A stretch of 64,000 nt of DNA from Tsuneonella mangrovi (lineage in GTDB: Bacteria; Pseudomonadota; Alphaproteobacteria; Sphingomonadales; Sphingomonadaceae): contig NZ_CP022889.1 in NCBI RefSeq assembly GCF_002269345.1, positions 310,001-374,000 on the forward strand, read 5' to 3'. Numbering within the stretch: position 1 is the stretch's first letter; the number at the start of each line of letters is the position of its first letter. A model generated the notes under the pieces. It searched no databases. It was not told the DNA's origin and saw only the letters and a program-made list of their open reading frames with translations. Both the position numbers and the translations under genes were made by a program. Shown piece after piece: positions 62,486 to 64,000 of the stretch.

Positions 62486-64000
62486 GCCAGCGCTCCTTTG
62501 ATCGCTCGTTCGATCTCGCCGATCGTGAAGGGTTGACCGCTGGTCTTGGTCAGCGGCTTGGCGTCGACCAGGTACTGGTCGCGCAGCACGGTCTTGAACT
62601 GGCCGGCGTTCATCTCCGGCACCAATACCTGGTCGAAGCCCTTGAGCAATTCGCCCAAGTTCGCCGGAAGCGGCCAGATATGGCGCACGTGGATGTGGCT
62701 GACGTCGAGCCCGGCACGGCGCGCACGGGCGACCGCCTGGTGGATCGGGCCGTAGGTGCTGCCCCACCCGACAACCGCGAGCTTGCCTTTTTTGCCGCCC
62801 AGCGCGACTTGTTGGTCGCTGACCCGGATATTGGCGATCTTGTTGATGCGCGCATCGGTCATCTTCTGGTGGTTGCCCGGCGAGTAGTCGATGTGGCCGG
62901 TATCGACCGCCTTCTCGATCCCGCCGATGCGATGCATCAGGCCCGGCGTGCCCGGCTTGATCCACGGGCGCGCACCCTTCTCGTCACGCTTGTAGGGCAG
63001 CAGCGTGGCGTTTCCGTCTTCGTCCATCGGCCCGTTGGGCTTGGTAAGGAAGGTCGCCGGGAAGCGCACGAACAGGTCCGGATCGGGCACCTTCCAAGGT
63101 TCGCTGGCGTTGGCAATATAGCCGTCGGTCAGCAGCATCACCGGGGTCATGTACTGCACCGCGATACGGCACGCTTCGATCGCACACTCGAACGCATCGC
63201 CCGGGCTGCGCGCGGCAATCACCGGCATCGGGGCATCGCCATTGCGGCCATAAACCGCCTGGTAAAGATCGCTCTGCTCGGTCTTGGTCGGCAGGCCGGT
63301 CGAGGGGCCGCCGCGCTGGCTATTGACGATCACCAGCGGCAGCTCGGTCATGATCGCGAGGCCCATCGCCTCGCCCTTGAGCGCAATGCCCGGGCCCGAC
63401 GAACTGGTGACGCCGAGGCTCCCGGCATAGCTTGCGCCGATTGCGGAACAGATCGCGGCGATCTCGTCTTCCGCCTGGAAGGTCGTGACGTTGAACTCCT
63501 TCATCCGCGCCAAGTGGTGCAAGATCGCTGAGGCCGGCGTGATCGGATAACCACCGAAGAACATCGGCAGGCGCAACAGCCGCGCGCCCGCCACCAGCCC
63601 GAGCGATACCGCCTCGGCACCGGTGATCGTGCGATAGAGTCCGGGCGCGGTCGGAACCGGGTCCATGTGAACCTGCCGCAGCGGCCCCGCCAGTTCGGCG
63701 GTCTCGCCGTAGGCATGTCCGGCATCGAGCGCGGCGATGTTGGCATCGGCGATCTCGGGCTTGCCCTTGAACTTGCCCCTCAGCCAGTCATGCAGCGGCT
63801 TCCGTGGGCGGTCGAACATCCATAGCGCCAGCCCCAGCGTCCACATGTTCTTGCAACGCAGCGCTTCCTTGTTGCCGAGACCGAACGGCTTCACTGCCTC
63901 CATGGTCATTGCCGAGATATCGAGCGGCAACACTTCGTACTTAGCCAGCGTGCCATCCTCGAGCGGGTTCGCCTCGTACTTGGCCTTGTCGAGGTTGCGC
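62482..64000 (-). CDS. korA: 2-oxoacid:ferredoxin oxidoreductase, alpha subunit (5' end outside the window)
   Basis: 506 codons are visible, and the frame remains open through position 64000. The visible start is the end of the gamma domain (NMWTLGLALWMFDRP), followed by the pyrimidine-binding domain (GGYPITPAS, SGPGIALKGEAMGLAI, NSQRGGPSTGLPTKTEQSDL) and domain II (AVVGWGSTYGPIHQA). A fused gamma-alpha KorA is about 615 residues, so about 110 are missing. It precedes korB. Confidence 0.9.
   Translation of the reverse strand, partial: RNLDKAKYEANPLEDGTLAKYEVLPLDISAMTMEAVKPFGLGNKEALRCKNMWTLGLALWMFDRPRKPLHDWLRGKFKGKPEIADANIAALDAGHAYGETAELAGPLRQVHMDPVPTAPGLYRTITGAEAVSLGLVAGARLLRLPMFFGGYPITPASAILHHLARMKEFNVTTFQAEDEIAAICSAIGASYAGSLGVTSSSGPGIALKGEAMGLAIMTELPLVIVNSQRGGPSTGLPTKTEQSDLYQAVYGRNGDAPMPVIAARSPGDAFECAIEACRIAVQYMTPVMLLTDGYIANASEPWKVPDPDLFVRFPATFLTKPNGPMDEDGNATLLPYKRDEKGARPWIKPGTPGLMHRIGGIEKAVDTGHIDYSPGNHQKMTDARINKIANIRVSDQQVALGGKKGKLAVVGWGSTYGPIHQAVARARRAGLDVSHIHVRHIWPLPANLGELLKGFDQVLVPEMNAGQFKTVLRDQYLVDAKPLTKTSGQPFTIGEIERAIKGALA

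Noticed and set aside
61079-62536. 485-codon plus-strand open frame opposite phrB and korB
   Set aside because: It crosses two real genes and their junction and resembles no protein family. It is a shadow frame of high GC content.

Overview
The window is GC-rich, gene-dense chromosomal DNA from an alphaproteobacterium, most probably a sphingomonad (Sphingomonadaceae/Erythrobacteraceae type). The pointers are a PEP-CTERM/XrtA control operon (TIGR03013-type sugar transferase, PrsK, PrsR and a TPR lipoprotein), an alphaproteobacterial LexA box (GTTC-N7-GTTC) before imuA, an isocitrate lyase next to a ScfR/RamB-type regulator, CtrA-like sites, and the gene order and codon use. This placement rests on gene content and motif reading; no database search was possible. 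I see no insertion sequence, prophage, CRISPR array or plasmid gene: this is ordinary core and accessory chromosome.

Layout. 0-2.5 kb: the 3' end of an unidentified gene, then the SOS mutagenesis pair imuA-imuB without an adjacent dnaE2. 2.5-7.2 kb: a cationic amino-acid permease, panB, a DUF475 membrane protein and a bile-acid-symporter-like protein. 7.2-13.7 kb: the minus-strand XrtA/PEP-CTERM operon. 13.8-17.2 kb: ScfR-type regulator divergent from aceA, followed by a 60-residue protein. 17.2-21.6 kb: SLC13 permease, tRNA-Leu(CAA), an inositol-monophosphatase family gene and efp. 21.7-29.2 kb: hemW-xerC, the gshB-yraN-rsmI / lpoA-like cluster (peptidoglycan synthesis and glutathione), and parE. 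29.2-37.3 kb: DUF3422, a hydrolase-OsmC fusion, and a MoxR ATPase separated from its usual VWA partner by an L,D-transpeptidase, a soluble chemoreceptor and a DUF817 protein; three CtrA-like sites lie in this stretch. 37.3-48 kb: metabolic and transport genes (two MFS carriers, YgiD-like dioxygenase, DUF1343/NamZ-like with a DOMON-like partner, tyrS, a PilZ protein, cysK, dienelactone hydrolase, DUF1330, acyl-CoA ligase). 48-54.8 kb: dnaE1, glutathione peroxidase, a small secreted protein with a hairpin over its ribosome site, and lolD-lolC. 54.9-64 kb: purF, an SDR, a second PilZ protein, serine hydrolase-cfa, a photolyase, and a 2-oxoacid:ferredoxin oxidoreductase (korB and a truncated korA).

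Much of the window is housekeeping. The parts most worth following are regulatory: a near-perfect ScfR-type operator between the regulator and aceA, the CtrA-like sites around the MoxR/L,D-transpeptidase/chemoreceptor block, a Shine-Dalgarno-sequestering stem-loop at 52.75 kb, and a nested dyad upstream of the first PilZ gene. No wholly new multi-gene system is evident. The CtrA/MoxR/envelope block is the best candidate for an unrecognised functional unit.
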